Translations under genes and position numbers: made by a program
NCBI GenBank assembly: GCA_963835595.1
Contig: CAWIGL010000002.1
Span: forward strand, 2,046,001-2,110,000
Direction: 5' to 3'
DNA length: 64,000 bases
Origin: CAWEPK01 sp963835595
GTDB lineage: Bacteria; Desulfobacterota; Syntrophorhabdia; Syntrophorhabdales; WCHB1-27
In this document: in pieces, positions 34,485-44,912 of the stretch
How the letters are laid out: each line of letters opens with the position of its first letter
Position numbering within the stretch: the stretch's first letter is position 1
The notes under the pieces: generated by a model
What the model saw: the letters and a program-made list of their open reading frames with translations, nothing else
What the model was told of the DNA's origin: nothing
Database searches by the model: none

Positions 34485-37130
34485 GACGCCTGCCCCGCCG
34501 GGATGCGCCGCTCTTCCGCATACCTTTTCACGAAAGCGATCTCCTCCTCTTTGCTCGTCAAGTTTCGGTCGATCTTCGCCTCTTTGAGCGCGTCGAGTAT
34601 CTCCTTGAACACGGGGCCTTCCTTGATGCCCATCCGCTTCAGGTCTTCCCCGGTAGCCACGGGCCGGAGGCTCTCTGCGTAGGTGACGTAGCCGGAGACG
34701 GCCTTTTTCACCTCGTCGGAGGGCGTCCTGGCCATGATGAAAAGACGCCCCTCCTGCGTCAGGAGCTCAAGCTGCCTGAACGTCTCGCTCTTCTTCATTA
34801 CGCAGACGCCGGCAGAGAGCTTCCCCATCACGTCGCGCAGCCGCGCCGCCTCGTTGGGGAGCTTCCTCTTGATCGATTCAGGCGCGCCGAGCCGCCTGGC
34901 AAAATCGGCAGTCTGGTCCGCGGACATGCGGTCGGTCAGCCCGAGGAGGTAATAAAAGACGCGGTTGTATCTCCCCCTGAACGAGAGGTTGTACCACTTG
35001 AGGACCGTGTCCATCTCCTTGAAAAGGCCCTCTTTGTCTGCGTCGAAGGCAAGGGCGGGGTAGATAAAGCGGTTCAGGTCGAGGCTCTGGAGCCTCTTCA
35101 AGATCGCCCCGGGGTCCGCCTCCAAAAGTATCAAAGAAAGCTCCCGCCATAGCCGCGCGCCCTTTATCTTCGACAGGAAGCTCATTTTTACGGCGTTCTT
35201 TATGAGGTTGAGGGTGAACTTGCCGATCTGGAAGCCGAAGCGCCGCTCGAACCTGACCGCCCGGAAGACCCTGGTAGGGTCTTCCACGAAGCTCAGGCTG
35301 TGGAGCACCCTGATGCTTTTTTCCTTGATGTCGCGCTGGGCGCCGAAGAAATCGACCAGCTCGCCGAAGGTGTTCCCGTTCAGGGAGATGGCGAGGGTAT
35401 TGATCGTGAAGTCCCTGCGGTAGAGGTCGAGCTTCAAAGAGCCGTGCTCGACGACGGGCAGGGCGGCGGGCGCCTTGTAGTACTCAAGCCTGGCCGTAGC
35501 CACGTCCACCTTGAACCCATCGGGGAAGAGGAGCTTCGCCGTGCCGAATTCCTTGTGCGTGCGCACCCTGGCGCCGAACCGCCTCGCAAGCTCCGTCGCG
35601 AAGCGGATGCCTTCACCCTCGATGACTACGTCGATATCGAAGTTCTCGTTCCGAAGCAGCAGGTCCCGGACAAAGCCGCCGACGAGGTGGGCGTGGAACC
35701 CCATCTCGTCGGCGAGGCGGCCCATCGCAGTCAGGTGGTCGAGCACGGGGCTGCTCACGCGCTCCGCCATCAGCCTTTTTACGTTCTTTCGCTTTTCGTA
35801 CACGTCGTGGGAGTCGAGCTTGCCGAGGACGCTCTTCCTGATCTCGTCTTCCAGCACGCGCAGAAGGTCCGTCCTGGTGACCGCCCCGACCAGGCGCCCG
35901 TCCTCGGTCACGGGGAGGAACCGCTGGTTCCCGCCGATGATGATCTCCTTCATCCGCTCTATCGAGTCGGCGGGCTGCACGGTGGAGAAGTCGGTAATCA
36001 TGTACTCCCTCACGGGGACCTCCTCAAGCCGGTGAAAGGCCGCCTTCTCAGCGATCTGCCTGGTGATGATGCCCGCCACCCGGCCCTTACGGATGACGGG
36101 CAGGGTGTTGACGTTGTATTTGGTGAGGATGTCGCGCGCCTCGCGTATCGCAGCGTCTGCATCGACCGAGACTACGGGGAAGAACATGATGTCCCTTGCC
36201 GTCCACAGCGGTTTTACCGTAACGGCGAGGCGGTCGAGGAGCTTTGCCTTTGCCTCGATGATTGTGCTCTCCTTCAGCGTGGCCGATGCCGCCTCCTTGT
36301 GGCCTCCCCCTCCCATTAAGGAGAGCACCCGGCCCACATCGACCTCCGGGATGCGGCTGCGGCCGATCACGTAAATCCGGTCGTCCATGCGGAAAAGCGC
36401 AAAGATGGCGTTCAGGTTCTCCATGTCGCGGAATTTCTGGACGAGCACGGCCAAATCGCCCACGTAGTCCTCGGTGCTGGCCTCCGCGACCACCACGTCG
36501 ATGCCGTTTATGTTGTGGACTACGGCTGCCTCTATGAGGTCGTTGAGCAGGTGCACCTGCTCCGGGGAGAGTCTCCTTCACGAGGATATCGGCCACGAGG
36601 TCCACGCGGGCGCCCTTCGACAGGAGGAAAGAGGCCGCCTCGAAGTCGCTCTGCGTCGTAGAGGGATAGTGGAAGCTCCCCGTCTCCTCGTATATGCCGA
36701 GCATCATGATCGTCGCCTCTTCCGGCGAGACGCCGATGCCCTTCTTCCGCAGCAGGTCTACGAGAAGGCTGACGCAGGCGCCCGAATTGCCCGTCACCGC
36801 AAGCTCACCCTCGATATCGTCTTTGGCCGGGGGATGGTGGTCGTAGACGTGTACCTTCGCCCGGCCCTCGTCGATGAGCCTGGCGAACTCGCCGATCCTG
36901 CCCCTCTGCTTCGTGTCAACGACGATAAGGGTGTCCACGTCTTTGTAGTCGATGTCCTTTATCTTTGCGATGTTCATGAAATAGAGGGTCGAGCGGATGA
37001 GGAAATCCCGGACGCTCTTCTCCTGCGAGCCGGGGAAGACGAGGACTGCGTCGGGATAGAGCTTCTTCGCAGCGACCATCGAGGAAAGGGCGTCGAAGTC
37101 GGCGTTGAAGTGCGTAGTGATGACCTTCAT
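34481..37130 (-). CDS. DHH-CBS-polyA polymerase head fusion (tRNA nucleotidyltransferase type), one frameshift
   Basis: A protein of about 882 residues. Order: DHH phosphoesterase with THFNADFDALSSM and YDHHPP (1-150), DHHA1 with GGGGHKEAASA (about 270-330), two CBS domains (about 340-470), then a class II nucleotidyltransferase with LVGGFVRDLLLRNENFDIDVVIEG and RRDFTINTLAISL, and an RNA-binding helical end. Family members add CCA or A to RNA. The frame breaks in the GGGG run 36564-36567; removing one base joins VKETL to PEQVHLLNDLIEAAV. I take it as intact apart from a sequence error. It matters because tRNA-Leu(UAA) here lacks an encoded CCA. Confidence 0.88.
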
Positions 37131-37586
37131 GACAAAGATTAAAACAAGGCCGGGGGGTTGTCAATCGTTGGACGGCGGGGGGGTGGGGCCGCGTGCGAGA
37201 GCGAAGACAAGAAGCTAAAAGCAACTACGGAATGCTTTGGGCGGCTGGACTCGCGCCTCTGGCGGAATCGCGATCTGCGGCGCCCTGCTCGCCGTGTGGC
37301 CTCCAACATACGTAAAGTATAGTTTCCGGCCGACACGTCTCACATGGCATCCACACCTCCCGATTCCTGGAGGCGCTCGTCCACGCCGCAACCGCCGCGA
37401 GTGGAATAAAGAGCATTCGGAAAGCGGCGGTAAGAGCGGGCTGTACGGTGGACATGGCTGGGATATCAAGTGCATTATAAGAGAAGAAATCCGAAGTTAC
37501 GGCTTCTAGGAAACAGCTCTCACACGACCTGACATTGTCCAATCGGTCGAATCCAAACTCTTACTGCTTAACTACTTCTTTCGCCT
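37131..37586. other. 456-base stretch without a recognisable gene
   Basis: GC-rich at the left, mixed toward the right. Open frames on both strands exist but none has a ribosome site with a protein-like sequence I recognise. A minus-strand frame includes PALTAAFRMLFIPLAAVAAW, which has some membrane character, so a decayed gene is possible. It is the downstream flank of the helicase-PLD gene. Confidence 0.3.
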
Positions 37587-40500
37587 TCACAATGGCCTGG
37601 TATATCTGCATTTCTTCTTTGCGTAGTTCGAACAACCAAGAAACTTTCTCCCATTCTTGCTCCGAACGACGAGGTAGCCATCACATCCCGGCTCAGGACA
37701 TCTCTCTGCGCTCTGGCTTCCGCTGGGCATCTCTTCATCCAATTCCAGGTTTCTGATAACCTCCTCCACAGCTGAAGGGCCCTCAAACCGCCTCATCTGC
37801 TCCCCCGAATCCTTGTGGCTGAGTATATTCAGGCTGCCCTCCCAGGCGATGGTATCGTCAATAATTGCCACTTTCTGGTGCATGCTGCGCCGCTCGACGA
37901 CAGTGACACCGATGCTTCGGAACTGATCGATCACAACGCCTGCCTGGTTTGCCATTTCGCCGCTCTGTTGATTGGCCGGCCGCGTATATATCCGAATCTC
38001 CATGCCCCTCCCTTTCATGGCCCTGAAGTAGTCCACGAAGGCGCTGCTGCGCCCTACGGTGAGGAAAGGGCTGAGGATGATGAGCCGCGTCTGGCAGTTC
38101 TTCACATCCTCAATAAATCTGGCCCAGAAATTCTTTTCCGTATACATGCGTCCTCGACTAGGGTCTGAAGGTCTCCCTGCCGGGAGGAGGGTACCGGCCC
38201 ACCTCGCAAAATCATTCGTGAAGTAACTGTCCACGAGACTTTCAGAGGCAATCTTTTGTGCATTAGCATAGAAGTACTGGATCATTCTTGCCAGAACGGA
38301 ATCCGGATGCAGGTCCGAAAGTAGGTGCTTTGTGTGCGCAACCAGGTAGAACCGGTACTTTGCCCTCGTCACTGCGACGTTCAATAGGAGCCTTGCATCT
38401 GAGTCGGGCTTAGTATCGTCAAGCATCGGGGCGACCCTTGTGCCTGACCCCTCGACGGTATCGAAAATGATTATCGATTCCTCTCCGCCCTGAAAGCGAT
38501 GGACGGTGCTCACCCGTACACGATCCAGTATGTCCCAATCCCGTGCGATCTTGTTTATCAGGCGCGCTTGGGCCGCGTACGGGGTCATTATCCCGATCTT
38601 CCCGTCATGGACGTTAAGAATGATCTTCTTAGCGAGCGTACAGCAAAGAAGAGCGCTGTATAAGTTGAACCTCCCTCCAGTGGAGAGCCGGCTGCACCAT
38701 GGATTCATTGCTCCCGTTTCCACGAGCGCAAGGGGTGATCGTGAGACTCCATCATCGAGGCTTCGATTGGCGGTGCTCGGGTCGTCCGTCAACATCCCCT
38801 GATAGAAGAACCTGTTAGGGATAACCGAAATCTCGGGAGCCATCCTGTATTGAGTGCTGAGAGGCGTAACCCGGTCATTGCTTCTGGCCTTCTTGACGTT
38901 GTCTATACCCAGAACCGAGAAGAGGCTTCGCCCGAGCCACTTTTGGGCCGTCGCCTCTTGCGCGATGCAGATGGGTGGGAGTTGGAGAAAATCCCCTACG
39001 ATGGTGATGAATCCACGACACCGACTGGCTGCCCAGTATATGTGCGGGAGCGGCGCCATACTGGCCTCATCAAGAATGAGCGTATCAAAAGGGGTATCAG
39101 GAAACTGCTTTGCGGTGAATGTCTTTGTCAGCGTAGTAGCGACAAGCCTTGCCTCGGACAGAATCTTTTTCTGGAGTTCATCAAGTAGTTGATTAATCTC
39201 CGCGAGCCGCGCGAGTATCGCGTCTTTTCGGGCTGCCATTTCTTTGTGTCTGTTCCCTATTTCGGCCGGTGTGACCTTCATGGTGGCCAGATGCTTGTCG
39301 GCCTCCGTCTTTGCCTTTTCTACCTCCCCCTCTTTCCTTGCCCGCAGGTCCCCAAGGGCGTGGATTCGGTCGGCGATCTCTTTCGCGAGCCTTTTTTTAG
39401 CGTCGATAGCTACGCCGGCCTGATCGATCTCCCTCTGAATCTTGCGGGGATCGAGACTTTTGAAGAATCGTTTGATCGAGCCGGATGATTGGGCCTCAGC
39501 CAGTTTTGCTCTATTTCTTGTCTGTACTCCTAATAGCCGTTCGAGTTCTTCGTTAGCAGCGGAGAGCTTACCAGACAGCTTGGAGTACTCCGATGCGATG
39601 GCAGTCAGTTCCGATGATAGGGTTTTGACCACCCGCATCGCCTGAAGTACGTTGTTGTATTGTTCAAGAATATTCTCAAGGCCGGCCTTTTCTTTTTCCA
39701 AATCCAGCTTTTCTTTCGACAACGACTCGCCGAGCTTCGCCGCGATCTTGTCCAACAACACGAGGGGGCACTTGTCGGTTATTTTCTCCAGGTGGCTCGA
39801 CTGCGGGTTACCCAATCTCACCAGTCTGCCCTCGTTGTAAAACGGTGTGGTCCTCAACTGGTCGGCCACGTCCATCAGCGCCTCATCGACGGCTGCATTC
39901 GCGTGAGACACGAGAAGAACGCGCCGCCCGGCGTTAAGGTGGGCCTCTATGGCCTGTGCAACGGTTGTCGTCTTGCCTGTTCCCGGTGGACCCCAAATGA
40001 CGGCCAACCGTGAAAAGAAAGAGGCGCCAATTGCTATCTTCTGGGCGTCGTTGGCAGGCCGCGCAGAAAGTGAATATTGAGGCATGATTTCATGCTTGCA
40101 CTTGCCGCATACCGGGGTCTGAGACGCTACATACTTCGTTATTCTGTTCTTGGCCCCGCACTCTCTGCATTGCACTATGTCATCAGGGCCCTGTGTTGAG
40201 GGGATCTGGCCTGCCAAGAGAGCTTCGGCGAATGCAGGGGCATTGCCGTTCTGCAGGGCGACAAACTTCTTCTTGAGCAGCTCGAGCAGGTACCATAGAT
40301 TGGTCTGGAGCCTTGCCTCCGAAATGTATTGTCCGCAAAACCTTTCAATCCCGATTTCTACTTCTAAGCCCTGCGTCAGTAAAACTTGTGCGGGGTATCG
40401 ATTGCCCTGGACTTCTATTTCAGCAGGAGAATCATCCAGGACGGCCAAGAAGTTTTCGAGATTAAAGACATAGACGAAAAAGCCCGAAACCTGGCGGAGA

Positions 40501-40607
40501 AAGCGACCGTTGAATACTTTGACGATACTTCCTCCCTTGCCCTTCTTGATGGCGGTGATTTCCTGGTCAAGGGCGGTTACAAACTCGCTGATGATCGCAG
40601 AAGGCAT
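37587..40607 (-). CDS. SF1 helicase-PLD nuclease fusion, type II Mokosh-like defence protein
   Basis: A 1006-residue protein. N-terminal part with a zinc-ribbon-like set of cysteines (147, 150, 167, 170); SF1/Upf1-like helicase with Walker A GPPGTGKT (206-213), a long coiled-coil insertion (about 296-490), Walker B LDEAS (512-516), QYRM (586-589), VHRFQGGEE (702-710) and VAVTRAK (744-750). A phospholipase D domain (about 815-945) has one HKD motif (H910, K912, D917) with GSLN (924-927). A topoisomerase-type C4 zinc ribbon ends it (C970, C975, C992, C1000). A helicase of this family joined to PLD in one gene is the make-up described for type II Mokosh anti-phage systems. Name by architecture only. 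Confidence 0.8.
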   Translation of the reverse strand: MPSAIISEFVTALDQEITAIKKGKGGSIVKVFNGRFLRQVSGFFVYVFNLENFLAVLDDSPAEIEVQGNRYPAQVLLTQGLEVEIGIERFCGQYISEARLQTNLWYLLELLKKKFVALQNGNAPAFAEALLAGQIPSTQGPDDIVQCRECGAKNRITKYVASQTPVCGKCKHEIMPQYSLSARPANDAQKIAIGASFFSRLAVIWGPPGTGKTTTVAQAIEAHLNAGRRVLLVSHANAAVDEALMDVADQLRTTPFYNEGRLVRLGNPQSSHLEKITDKCPLVLLDKIAAKLGESLSKEKLDLEKEKAGLENILEQYNNVLQAMRVVKTLSSELTAIASEYSKLSGKLSAANEELERLLGVQTRNRAKLAEAQSSGSIKRFFKSLDPRKIQREIDQAGVAIDAKKRLAKEIADRIHALGDLRARKEGEVEKAKTEADKHLATMKVTPAEIGNRHKEMAARKDAILARLAEINQLLDELQKKILSEARLVATTLTKTFTAKQFPDTPFDTLILDEASMAPLPHIYWAASRCRGFITIVGDFLQLPPICIAQEATAQKWLGRSLFSVLGIDNVKKARSNDRVTPLSTQYRMAPEISVIPNRFFYQGMLTDDPSTANRSLDDGVSRSPLALVETGAMNPWCSRLSTGGRFNLYSALLCCTLAKKIILNVHDGKIGIMTPYAAQARLINKIARDWDILDRVRVSTVHRFQGGEESIIIFDTVEGSGTRVAPMLDDTKPDSDARLLLNVAVTRAKYRFYLVAHTKHLLSDLHPDSVLARMIQYFYANAQKIASESLVDSYFTNDFARWAGTLLPAGRPSDPSRGRMYTEKNFWARFIEDVKNCQTRLIILSPFLTVGRSSAFVDYFRAMKGRGMEIRIYTRPANQQSGEMANQAGVVIDQFRSIGVTVVERRSMHQKVAIIDDTIAWEGSLNILSHKDSGEQMRRFEGPSAVEEVIRNLELDEEMPSGSQSAERCPEPGCDGYLVVRSKNGRKFLGCSNYAKKKCRYTRPL

Positions 40608-41040
40608 GGTTTATGTACCTGCTGCCTGATTGAGATCAGTCCGAAACTGAGGACTCACGTGGACACACATCCTAATTCCTCACCAAACGAACGGCAAGTT
40701 GGCCTGCCTGCATACTATTTCGCGCGTCAAACAAGCGCCTCGGGAGGGCGGAGGGCCGATCCTGAACTCCTTTCACGTACTGACCCGGTGGCCTTTCTCC
40801 CACATTACCACTCGTATTCACTCTATGCAAGAGATACTTGAGGGGACAGAGATACTTGAGGATTATGCATTATAAAAGTTTTATAAGTATGAGGGGAGCT
40901 ATCGCCCTCGCATAATGGCGCGGCTTTACCCAGGCCGGATAATAGGTTATGATATTTGGCCCCGTATCGGGGCAATTCTTTCATGAAGCAGACAGGTAAC
41001 TCCGGGGTCATTGTACATGTGGAAGTTTAAGGTCGCTTTT
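40608..41040. other. Non-coding spacer between helicase-PLD gene and lepA leader
   Basis: No gene seen. It holds two copies of AGAGATACTTGAGG (40830-40843 and 40848-40861, period 18), a perfect AT-rich palindrome (40870-40886) and a hairpin GAGGG...CCCTC near 40891-40909. The AT-rich part resembles a promoter/operator region between the divergent genes. Confidence 0.4.
40870..40886. promoter_or_regulatory. Perfect AT-rich palindrome, candidate operator
   Basis: TTATAAAA-g-TTTTATAA has 8-bp arms and one central base, an unusual perfect dyad. It lies between the divergent helicase-PLD gene and lepA, about 260 bases from the first and 295 from the second. No regulator gene is adjacent. Confidence 0.4.
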
Positions 41041-41168
41041 GCGGCCGGAGGAAATTTCGATGGAATTCGCGTTTCTTTTCGATGGCGCGCGGCGGAGCGT
41101 ACTTTTTCTGTACGTGAGCACGCCGCGCCGAGAAAAGGACGCGAAGGCCGCGCAATTAACCCGGCCGC
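41041..41168 (+). repeat. Large imperfect inverted repeat just before lepA
   Basis: GCGGCCGG (41041-41048) pairs with CCGGCCGC (41161-41168). Inside, CGCGTTTCTTTTC pairs with GAGAAAAGGACGCG, and GGCGCGCGGCG (41084-41094) with CGCCGCGCC (41121-41129), capped by GTAC-tttttct-GTAC. The whole can fold as one 128-base hairpin ending 12 bases before the lepA start. It could be an RNA leader or a MITE-like repeat. Confidence 0.55.
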
Positions 41169-41180
41169 CACACTAGATAA

Positions 41181-42983
41181 ATGAAGCAGATACGGAACTT
41201 CAGCATCATCGCGCATATAGACCACGGAAAATCGACGCTGGCGGACCGCCTCATCCAGTACGCCCACCTGGTGGACGAGCGGCAGTTCAGGGACCAGATC
41301 CTCGACAACATGGACATCGAGCGGGAGAGGGGCATCACGATAAAGAGCCAGACGATCTGCCTGCCCTACACGAGCAAGGACGGCGGTGATTTCGAGCTGA
41401 ACCTTATCGACACGCCGGGCCACGTCGATTTCTCCTACGAGGTGTCGCGGGCGCTCGCCTCGTGCGAAGGGGTGCTCCTGCTCGTCGACGCGTCGCAGGG
41501 CGTGGAGGCGCAGACGCTGGCCAACCTGTACGCTGCAATGGAGCACAACCTCGTCATCATCCCGGTCATCAACAAGATCGACCTGCCTTCTGCCGATATC
41601 GAAAGGGTGAAGAACGAGATCGACCACGACCTCGGACTCGACCCCGACGAGGCCGTGCTCTGCTCGGCAAAGGAAGGGCACGGGATCGAGGACATCCTGG
41701 AGGCGATCGTCACGCGCATCCCGCCGCCCTCGGGCAGCGCCGAAAGGCCGCTTTCGGCCCTCATATTCGACGCCCGGTACGATTCTTTCCGGGGCACCAT
41801 CGTGACCTGCCGCTTCTTCGACGGGCGGGTGGCGCCCGGAGACACGATCAGGCTCATGTCAACGGGGGCGACGTACAAGGTCGAGGAGGCGGGCATCTTC
41901 CACCTGAGCCGCGAGCCGAGGCAGGAGCTATTCGCAGGGATGGTCGGCTACATCATCGCGCGGCATCAAGACCGTGAGCGACACGCGGATCGGCGACACG
42001 ATCACCCTCGACGCAAACCCGGTCGAAAAGCCGCTGCCCGGCTTCAAGGAAGTGAAGCCCGTCGTCTTCTCGTCGATCTACCCCGTGGCCTCCGACGACT
42101 ACCAGTCGCTCCTTGAGGCCCTTGAGAAGTACAAGCTGAACGACGCGTCCCTCACCTACCAGAAGGATTCCTCGGCAGCCCTCGGCCAGGGCTTCCGCTG
42201 CGGCTTCCTGGGCCTGCTCCACCTGGAGATCGTCCAGGAGAGGCTGGAGCGGGAGTTCGACCAGTCGATCGTGATGACGATGCCGAGCGTGCAGTACCGC
42301 TTCTATCTTGACGGACGGGAGCACCGTCGTCGTCGACAACCCCCAGTACTACCCCGACCCGGCGGCGATCAAGAAATGCGAGGAGCCGTACATAAGGGCG
42401 AGCATCCTCATCCCGGACCGCTACGTCGGCGCCGTGATGAAGCTCTGCATGGAGCGGCGCGGGCGTGAACTCGCACATGTCCTACCCGACGCCCGGCAGG
42501 GTGGAGATCACCTTCGACATGCCCCTGGCCGAGGTCGTCTTCGACTTCTACGACAGGCTGAAGAGCATCACCCAGGGGTACGGCTCCTTCGACTACGAGA
42601 TCATCGACTACCGCGAGAGCGACCTGATAAAGCTCGACATCCTCGTGAACGGCGAGAAGGTCGATGCCCTCTCCGTGATCGTCCACAGGGAGCGCGCCAG
42701 GGAGCGGGCCGTCAAGATATGCGACAGGCTCGAAGAGGAGATACCGAGGCACCAGTTCAAGATCGCCATCCAGGGGGCCATCGGAGGCAAGATCATCGCC
42801 CGCTCGACCGTCAACGCCTTCAGGAAGGACGTCACGGCTAAGTGCTACGGCGGCGACATCACGAGAAAGCGCAAGCTCCTCGAAAAGCAGAAAAAAGGCA
42901 AGAAGCGGATGAAGCAGGTGGGGGCCGTCATGATACCGCAGAGCGCCTTCATGGCCGCCTTGAGGACGAGCGATGAGGAATAG
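41181..42983 (+). CDS. lepA: Elongation factor 4 (LepA), three frameshifts
   Basis: A ribosome-bound GTPase that back-translocates or helps initiation. The translation, once three single extra bases are dropped, gives 599 residues, exactly the usual length. G1 is AHIDHGKSTLADRL, G3 DTPGHVDFSYE, G4 NKIDLP; the LepA C-terminal end KKGKKRMKQVG is present. Breaks: an extra C at 41961 (restores YIIAGIKTVSDT), an extra T at 42308-42309 (YRFYLTDGSTVVVD), and an extra G in 42461-42463 (ERRGVNSHMSYPTPGR). Three independent insertions in one otherwise perfect gene argue for sequence error. It overlaps hemW by 11 bases. Confidence 0.92.
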
Positions 42984-44100
42984 AGGGCCGGGCCGCGATC
43001 TGCGGGCCGGTCTTTACGTGCACGTCCCCTTCTGCCGCACCAAATGCGCCTACTGCGATTTCTATTCCGTGACGGAAAGCGGCCTTGAAGGGCAATGGCT
43101 CGCCGCTGTCGGCCGCGAGGCGGCGCTCTACAGGGACCGCTTTGCCGGGCCCTTCGACTCGCTCTTTATCGGCGGCGGCACGCCCACGAGCTTGTCCGAC
43201 AGGCAGATCGCGGCCCTATTCGAAATCCTGAAGGGGGAGCTTGCCTTCTCGCCGGACTGCGAGGTCACTGTGGAGGCGAACCCCGACGACGTGGACGAGC
43301 GGCGCTTGACGATGCTCAAATCCCTCGGCTGCAACAGATTGAGCTTCGGCGTCCAGTCGTTCGACGACGGGGAGCTTGCCTTACTGGGCCGGAGGCATGA
43401 CGCGGACGGGGCCGCCTGCGCGATAGAGGCGGCTCTCGCGGCGGGGTTCTCGAACATCGGTCTCGATTTGATGTACGGCCTGCCGGGGCAGACGAAAGAG
43501 CGCTGGCGCGCCACGCTCGAGCGCGCCCTCTCTTTCGGCCCCGCGCACCTGTCGTGCTATCAACTGACACTTGAAGGCCGGACGCCCCTTGCGCGCATGG
43601 TAAGCTCCGGGAAGATAAGCCTGCCCGGAGAGGAAGAGGTACGGGCGTTCTTCCTTGAGACGTCGCGCTTTCTGAAGGCGGCCGGTTTTATCCACTACGA
43701 GGTCTCCAACTTTGCCCTGCCCGGCCGCACCTGCCGCCACAACGAGAAATACTGGAGGCGTGTCCCATACCTCGGCCTCGGCCCCTCGGCCCATTCGTTC
43801 GACGGCCGGACGCGCTGGTGGAACCACCGGTCGCTCAAGTCCTACATCGGGAAGGCCCTTGCCGGGGAGAGACCGGTCGAGTCGGGCGAGGCGCTTTCGG
43901 CAGGGCAGATCGAGCTTGAGAGCCTCTACTTGGGTCTTCGGACCCGCCGGGGGGTGAGGCTTGCCGACCTTCAGGAGAAGTCCCTGCCTGCCGTGAGGGA
44001 GCTCCGGCGCGCGGGGCTTTTGCGACTGCGAAACGGCAGGCTCATGCCGTCTGTTGCCGGCTACCTCGTTGCAGATTCGCTGCCGGCGCTGTTAAGTTAA
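42973..44100 (+). CDS. hemW: HemW-type radical SAM protein
   Basis: A heme chaperone of the radical SAM superfamily (earlier called anaerobic coproporphyrinogen oxidase-like). The 375-residue protein has the cluster motif CRTKCAYC, followed by Phe-type DFYS, the GGGTPTSL glycine motif, and VEANPDD, with the C-terminal HemW domain (RRVPYLGLGPSAHSF). The Cys-x3-Cys-x2-Cys spacing is intact. The gene starts inside lepA, a frequent bacterial arrangement. Confidence 0.9.
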   Translation: MRNRGPGRDLRAGLYVHVPFCRTKCAYCDFYSVTESGLEGQWLAAVGREAALYRDRFAGPFDSLFIGGGTPTSLSDRQIAALFEILKGELAFSPDCEVTVEANPDDVDERRLTMLKSLGCNRLSFGVQSFDDGELALLGRRHDADGAACAIEAALAAGFSNIGLDLMYGLPGQTKERWRATLERALSFGPAHLSCYQLTLEGRTPLARMVSSGKISLPGEEEVRAFFLETSRFLKAAGFIHYEVSNFALPGRTCRHNEKYWRRVPYLGLGPSAHSFDGRTRWWNHRSLKSYIGKALAGERPVESGEALSAGQIELESLYLGLRTRRGVRLADLQEKSLPAVRELRRAGLLRLRNGRLMPSVAGYLVADSLPALLS

Positions 44101-44142
44101 AGAATCAGGATGCGCAATTGCCGTTGAAGGTAGGGGGCGCGC

Positions 44143-44859
44143 ATGGACGTGCACGTGGGCTGCTCGGGATGGAACTACAAGCACTGGAAAGGCGTATTTT
44201 ACCCTGAGGGACTGAAGCAGAAAGAGTGGCTTGCCTTTTACGGCCGCCGCTTCGACACCCTTGAGCTGAACGTAACCTTCTACGGCCAGCCCGCAAAGAC
44301 CACCTTCGAAAGGTGGTACGCCACTGTGCCCGACCGCTTTTTCTTCTCGGTGAAGATGTCCCGGTTCATAACGCATACCAGGCGGCTGAGCGTAGAGCGG
44401 GAATCGATAGAGCGCTTCTCTGCGGGCGTCTCCGTCCTCGCGGGCAAGCTGGGCATTGTCCTTATCCAGCTCCCACCGTCACTGCCTTTCGACGCGGGTC
44501 TCGTTGCCGATTTCTTCTCGGTCCTCGACCCCGCCTTCCGTTACACCGTCGAGGCCAGACACGAAAGCTTCGCCGACGAGCCCTTCTTCGCGCTATTGCG
44601 ACGGCACAATATAGCCTGGTGCATCGCGGAGACGGCCGGCCGTTACCCTTACAGCGAGGCGGTGACGGCCGATTTCGTTTACGTGAGGCTTCACGGCAGG
44701 GAAAATCTGTACGCGTCGAGCTACAGCAACGACGAGCTTCGCGCGTGGAAGGAGAAGATCGAGTCGTGGGGCACGGAGACCTACGTCTACTTCGACAACG
44801 ACTTCGCAGGCTACGCCCCGACGAACGCGGCCACCCTCAAGGCGATGCTCGAAAGATAA
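44143..44859 (+). CDS. DUF72-family protein
   Basis: A 238-residue TIM-barrel-like protein of the DUF72 (YecE) family, recognised by HVGCSGWNYKHWKGVFYP at the start, FDTLELNVTFYG, and AETAGRYPYSEAVTADFVYVRLHG with a final YVYFDNDFAGYAP. The biochemical role of the family is not established. It stands 42 bases after hemW, possibly in the same transcript. Confidence 0.88.
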   Translation: MDVHVGCSGWNYKHWKGVFYPEGLKQKEWLAFYGRRFDTLELNVTFYGQPAKTTFERWYATVPDRFFFSVKMSRFITHTRRLSVERESIERFSAGVSVLAGKLGIVLIQLPPSLPFDAGLVADFFSVLDPAFRYTVEARHESFADEPFFALLRRHNIAWCIAETAGRYPYSEAVTADFVYVRLHGRENLYASSYSNDELRAWKEKIESWGTETYVYFDNDFAGYAPTNAATLKAMLER

Positions 44860-44912
44860 GCTGCTCGCCCCGAACGAAAAATGCTTGTCCGCCTGCTACA
44901 GGAAGTTTCCCT

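Noticed and set aside
37225..37542. A 105-residue minus-strand gene
   Set aside because: No ribosome site and only a partly protein-like sequence; listed as unassigned spacer.
40830..40861. Start of a CRISPR array
   Set aside because: Only two 14-base repeats with a 4-base gap; no spacers of array size and no cas genes.
41181..42983. lepA as a pseudogene
   Set aside because: Three single extra bases restore exactly the family length with all motifs intact, and other genes in the window show the same type of error.
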